Origin: Toxoplasma gondii ME49
Lineage: Eukaryota > Apicomplexa > Conoidasida > Eucoccidiorida > Sarcocystidae
NCBI RefSeq assembly: GCF_000006565.2
Contig: NC_031472.1
Coordinates: forward strand, 2,226,227-2,290,226
Length of the DNA stretch: 64,000 nt
Direction: 5' to 3'
In this document: one piece after another, positions 59,449 through 64,000 of the stretch
How the letters are laid out: each line of letters opens with the position of its first letter
How positions within the stretch are numbered: position 1 is the first letter of the stretch
Notes under the pieces: model-generated
What the model saw: only the letters and a program-made list of their open reading frames with translations
Database searches by the model: none
What the model was told of the DNA's origin: nothing
Made by a program: the position numbers and the translations under genes

Positions 59449-61854
59449 CTACTTGAGCAGCCTTCTCGTGGGCTGTTGTTCTTCTGTTTTTTTCTGCTCG
59501 TCGGTTTGTTCCGCCAGCTTGTTCTCTACTTGTTGTCCTTGGTGCTCGTCACCGTCTGGTCCGTTTTGTTTCTCCGTCTTCTTCTCTTTGTCACTCGCCG
59601 ACTCTGCACCGGTTTCACCCTGAGTATTCGTTCTCACTTTTTTGGCCACGGGAAATTGTGGGCCGATACCGTCAGCCGCGAGGCGTTTCGCTAGAGCGGA
59701 TCCGCGGCAGTCTCCGCCATCCCACTCACTTTCCGCGTTGTAGCAGTTTTCGTCGCAGTTGCCGTCGCCAATGAATTCGCGCGCGCAGAACTGGTACACG
59801 TACGGCTTAGCGTCGTAGTCGACCGCGGTGACCCACGTGATGCCGTTGCAGTCGCCGTTGTCGTAGCCGCAGTCTTTATTGTTGCAATCTGGGTCGCAGA
59901 TTCCGTTTCCGATCATCCACGTGCGACAGTTTCCCGAGCAAGTGTCACAGTCGCCCTTGTCGTGGTAGCACTCGGGGACGTCACACTCTTTGTCGCACTT
60001 GCCGTCGCCGAGCCAGACGTGGGGGCACTCGAGCGAGCACATTTGCCGGCAGTCGAAGCCGTCGAATTGGCACTCGTAAGTGTTGCACTCGGGGTTGCAA
60101 ACGCCGTTCCCGAGTTTGCCTTTGACGCATTCGCAAGCAGCCAGACCGAGCTCCTGCTTCAGCAGTTGAGAAACAGACGAGTCGGGGTCCTCCCCGTTCG
60201 CGGCTACGTCCGCCAGCTTCTGCTGGAGGGTATGCACACTAGGCAAACTGCGGTCCGACCAAGCTTTGCAGTCGCCGCCGTCCCAGTCGCACTCCTCTTT
60301 GTAACATTCCAAGTCGCACTGGCCATCCCCGGGCCAGCCTGGGCGACATTCGCCGCCGCACCAGCCTTCGCAATCCGGCCCGTCGTACCCGCATTCTGCC
60401 ACGTTGCATTCGCTGTCGCACCAACCGTCACCCACCCAGTCTTCGAGACAATCTGCTGGACAAGTCGGGTGGTGCTCCCGGAGGTGATCGTGAGGCGGAT
60501 GAAAGGCAGCTTCTGGAGGCTGGTCCCCTTGGCGGTGGACCGGATAGACCAAGTCTTCGCCTTTACGGGAGGAGTGCCACTGACTCACGTCACGCTCCAA
60601 CACTCCGGACTGACGGGATGGCTGGGGAGAGGCTGACGAATTTCCGCTCTCTTCCTTCGACTCTTGTGCAGAGGTTGCAGAAGTGGAGGACGAATCCCTT
60701 GAGTCCTCTGCCTTGTCCGTGGCTGGCGGCGAGGACGACGAAGAACTCGGAGGCGCAGCGGCAGGCACTCCAAGCAAGCCGACTGCGTCTTCCTGCAAGT
60801 CACGCAAAGACCGTCAGGGTGCAGAGAGGTGAGAAACAGAATGTTCGACGGGCAACAGAGACGCAAAGGCGCAATGAAGGATCCGCCAAAGTCGAGAACC
60901 ACCGAAAGCTGCTTTCCTCCCACCGAATCGGCACAGCAGCCCGCAAACGGATAAGACCGGTTCCTGGAAGTTCGGGCAAACCGACCGACATGGCTCTTTT
61001 GACGTGTGTGTATTCGTCCAAAACGTATTTAGATGTGCACATGTGTATCTATCTATGTTAAGATGGAAAATCACATGCTACGGGCGTCTATCAAGACAAG
61101 CTTAGATACGTATGTGAACATGCGTGAACAGATTAGAACCGTACAGCATCTCCGTCCACCGCTGTTTGGGCAGCACGTGCGGCAGCGGTGAGGGCGGCAG
61201 GATCTGAGAAGCGTATTGTTGCTGGCTTCAGCGTTCCCTCATGAGCTTCGGAACCGCCTGAAAACAGAGAAGGAAAACCAACGAAGGGAAAGCGTAGCAG
61301 ACTACAAATCCCAGCAGTGAGTTCAAATGCAACTCGGGGAGAGGCGCGAACTTTCAACGGTTTCCACAAGGGGTGGGGATACCGCTGCTCTCCTCTATTT
61401 ACTGGTTTTCTCTTAGAGTCCCTCCCTCTTCTCGCACCGGCCCAACATAGTGGAGGCGACGCAGTTGCCAGTTGACCATTGTCTGGCGTGAACGAAACCA
61501 AAATCTTAAAGGAGAACAAACATCAGGACCTCCGGACAGAGGATAGTGGCTAATTCCATCAATATATATATATATATATATATATATGCATATATATTGG
61601 GAGGATGTAACCCTGTACGGGAATGTTATACAAAGATGTTTGTTAAAAGATCTACGCATATGTGCTTATAAGTCATAGCATCCTTGATGTTACTGTCAGA
61701 CAACGTCTGAGGGTCGACACATTGTCCACGGACATCCTACGTAATCAGGAGACGGCTTTACTCCTGTCTTACCAGAGGCAACCCGTCCTTGAAGCAAGCA
61801 CCAGAAAAAGGCGGGAAGGCAAAGGGAAGCGAAAAAGACTCTGTTCGGCGCCAT
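59449..61854 (-). CDS. Secreted protein with six LNR (Lin12/Notch) repeats, three exons
   Basis: Exons are 61854-61773, 61257-61145 and 60792-59449, giving 512 residues. Phases agree (CTG|GTAAGA, TTTTCAG|GCG, GCT|GTACGG, TTGCAG|GAA). Exon 1 encodes a clear signal peptide (MAPNRVFFASLCLPAFFWCL, cleavage near residue 27). After a Ser-rich linker, residues about 176-421 hold six LNR modules of the form C-x-x-GdGxCd-x-x-C-x-x-x-x-C-x-x-DxxDC, for example VGDGWCDSECNVAECGYDG and PGDGQCDLECYKEECDWDGG. LNRs are small calcium-binding, three-disulfide modules. The sixth (FIGDGNCDENCYNAESEWDG) has Ser where the fifth Cys should be. The tail is Gln/Glu/Lys-rich and ends RRLLK, with no membrane helix, so a soluble secreted protein is inferred. 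The ligand and organelle (microneme, dense granule or wall) are unknown. Confidence 0.85.
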
Positions 61855-64000
61855 GGCGACGAGACTGTTGACCCTTTACCTCAGGAGAATTCACAGAAAA
61901 GAGGAAAAAAGTTGAAATGCAGAATCGAGAACACAGCCCAATGTCAGGACTTCCTCGACTGCAGCGTTGGTTGTTCGCACGGAAGGCAAGCGTGCGTCTA
62001 AACTGATTTCCCCCTCCGGTAAAGCCAGCCGAGGATACGCGATGACAGAAAGACCACCGGAGAAGAGAAAAAGGGCGATGTAGGAAAACGAGAGCTCCTT
62101 TTAGTAGGTGCTTTTGACCGGTTCGTATTACAAGTGTGTACCTGTGAAACCGCTTGGCATGTAATAGAGCTCTTTGTTGACGCTACGGCTGCGCCGGATC
62201 CTGGAGTAGCGGGAACACGTATAAAGGGACCAGAGCACTTGAATATCATACGGAAGACGTGGAAATCGAGGTTTGCCGTTTACCGTACCTGCAGCACGCT
62301 TACGTTACTACAGAAACGAACTGGATCGAGAATACGGTGGCACCTGGGATGCTTTCAGCCAGCCGCGTGCAGAAATTGTGTAAGGGGAATGCAGTGTTGT
62401 GTAGCGTTTCAGGGAACAAGTCTATATACCTGTCCTTTGCGATTGGGGTACAGACACACACATACGTCGATTTTTCTTCTCCGTCCACATCACTGACATG
62501 CACATACTCTGGAAAAGTCAAGACGTTCCAGAAAAGAAGTCTGACATTTTGAGTATTCGTGGAGCGTGAGCCAACTAAGACTGCACGCAAACACTGACGG
62601 TGACACGAGCAAGTAGCAGTTGTTCAAGAAAGGCACATATGTTTTCCGACTTTCAGTAACTGACCCACACGTGGTTTGGGCTCGAAGCCAGGTTTGTAGA
62701 GCCAGGCTGAACGGGCCTCCGCAACTCTCCCTTTTTTGCTCCTCCCTCTCCCTCCCGCCTTTTGCGGGAAAACCCACTGGTGATCGACAGAGGCTCACCA
62801 CGCCTTTTCACGTGAAATAAGGGAGACGTTCTATTCAACTTTACGGTAGTAAGCATGGTGGCTTTGCACGTGAGGAACTATTGTTGAACTCGCATGATCA
62901 ACTTAGAGCCCGCGGTTACTGAGTTTGCCCACAACGCTGAGCCACATCGTCTCTAGAAATAAACGGTAAGTGTTCTTAGGCATCTGTAGACGAATCCTTC
63001 CCTTTCTCTTGGTGGACGCAGTGTGCTTGGTTGACAGTCATTTTATTGGTGTCGAAATGCCAACCCCGCACATAACCACAATCCCATCATCGTGCAAATC
63101 ACATTCGCAGTCTCGGAAGCGACAACCAAAGAGTCGCTTTTCGTGTGTCATCTTCGGAGGATCCAAAACAACATTGCCAACCATAACGGGTTAACGTTCT
63201 TCCAGTTACCAAACAGGTGCCAGGCGAACAAGAATCCGACCTGTGCCTTCGAAAAACACATAACACCAGAAAGAAAACCGCCACAGTGTTTGTGAAAGGT
63301 TTCTGGGAGAGAAGACGAATTACCCGTTCTGCCACCATCGTATCAACCGGAAACCAACAGACGTAGTTGCAACTACTTTCCACGTACATTCTAAGCCGCG
63401 TTTGAAAATGCGCCCTAGTGTTTAATGCCACAACGGCTCCAGAAAGACACTACGTTTTATACCGTCAGAGGCCTCGCAGAACGTGTAGGAAATATGTCCT
63501 GAACATTTTGTTAGCCTCAATATTTGGGCTTTGCCGCTTGTTTAGTCGAGATCAAGTTTTCGAGCATCCCTGCTGGCTTTCGGTGTAGCGCGTTCTGTGA
63601 AATCCTTGAAGCCCTCTCTATTTCGGGTGCGATACTGCTTTCGGTATTCCACGCATATCTACTTGCACATTGACCTACATTAATGAGTATCAGCGCAATT
63701 GATCAGGAGTACGCTTAACTGAAGCTCGGTATCTTTCTCTGCTGAGACGGGAAGCTGCTACCGGAGTAGACGAACGCGCATGCAAACGACGACGAGGGAA
63801 AAATATGACTCTCTCGCTATAGTGCAGTACGTTTCCGATGTGCTGGAAAGTGACACACGGTGAGCGGAAAAACTGGCTCGGACTTTTGTGTGACCGATTT
63901 TTCGGCTTTGAACATAAAGCAAGAAGAATGGTGGTCCCTCTGCATTCATGTCGTTCCCTTTTTGAATAGAAAGGCAATCTTGGTCGGGTTCCACGAGCTT
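61855..64000. other. Upstream region of the LNR gene, to window end
   Basis: Balanced composition and only short open frames on both strands. It presumably includes the LNR gene promoter. I see no supported gene, RNA or repeat array. Confidence 0.5.

Noticed and set aside
59962..60636. 224-residue plus-strand frame
   Set aside because: Antisense to the LNR array; its Val/Ala periodicity mirrors the repeats.

Overview
The window is nuclear DNA of a tissue-cyst-forming coccidian apicomplexan (Toxoplasma / Hammondia / Neospora group). Genes are intron-rich with short GT-AG exons. Coding sequence prefers G or C at third codon positions. Dispersed (TA)n microsatellites sit in introns and gene gaps, TGCATGC words are frequent, and the proteins carry long low-complexity insertions. 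Several genes are unmistakably eukaryotic: a Spc97/98 gamma-tubulin complex protein, GPN1, a TBC Rab-GAP, cyclophilin H and UFD1. I saw no rRNA, tRNA, CRISPR array or bacterial-style operon. The genus is inferred from style, not from a database match.

Layout, left to right. The 5' part of a sodium:neurotransmitter-symporter-family gene runs off the left edge (77-2156, minus). A three-exon gene for a small single-pass membrane protein follows (4933-6165, plus). Next is a very large gamma-tubulin complex component resembling GCP6 (7754-18871, minus, six exons). It is divergent from a two-exon gene with a flagellar C1a-32 (CLAMP) domain (21043-23349, plus). A cyclophilin of the spliceosomal PPIH type (25611-27059, minus) is divergent from a dihydropteridine reductase (28449-29978, plus). 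A 15-exon TBC1D22-type Rab-GAP covers 34599-43732 (plus). GPN1 (45775-47799, minus) is divergent from a hotdog-fold thioesterase (49845-50837, plus). UFD1 with an N-terminal signal-like segment is at 51532-54375 (minus). A poorly resolved gene with competing open frames is at 55691-57062 (minus). Last is a secreted protein with six LNR (Lin12/Notch) repeats (59449-61854, minus).

Most exon-intron models were rebuilt by hand. Codon phase was checked across each junction, and the summed exon lengths of every model described as complete are multiples of three. The uncertain points are two donors in the GCP gene, the 5' ends of the TBC and dihydropteridine reductase genes, and the whole structure at 55.7-57.1 kb.

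The genes do not form one pathway. They cover microtubule nucleation and flagella (GCP, C1a-32), splicing (PPIH), RNA polymerase assembly (GPN1), membrane traffic (TBC), pterin recycling (dihydropteridine reductase), and a UFD1 that may belong to the apicoplast ERAD-derived import machinery. The most unusual sequence-level signal is a short near-palindrome, GGTGTACGTACACC and variants. It recurs in exons (read in different codon frames), introns and gene gaps across the window.
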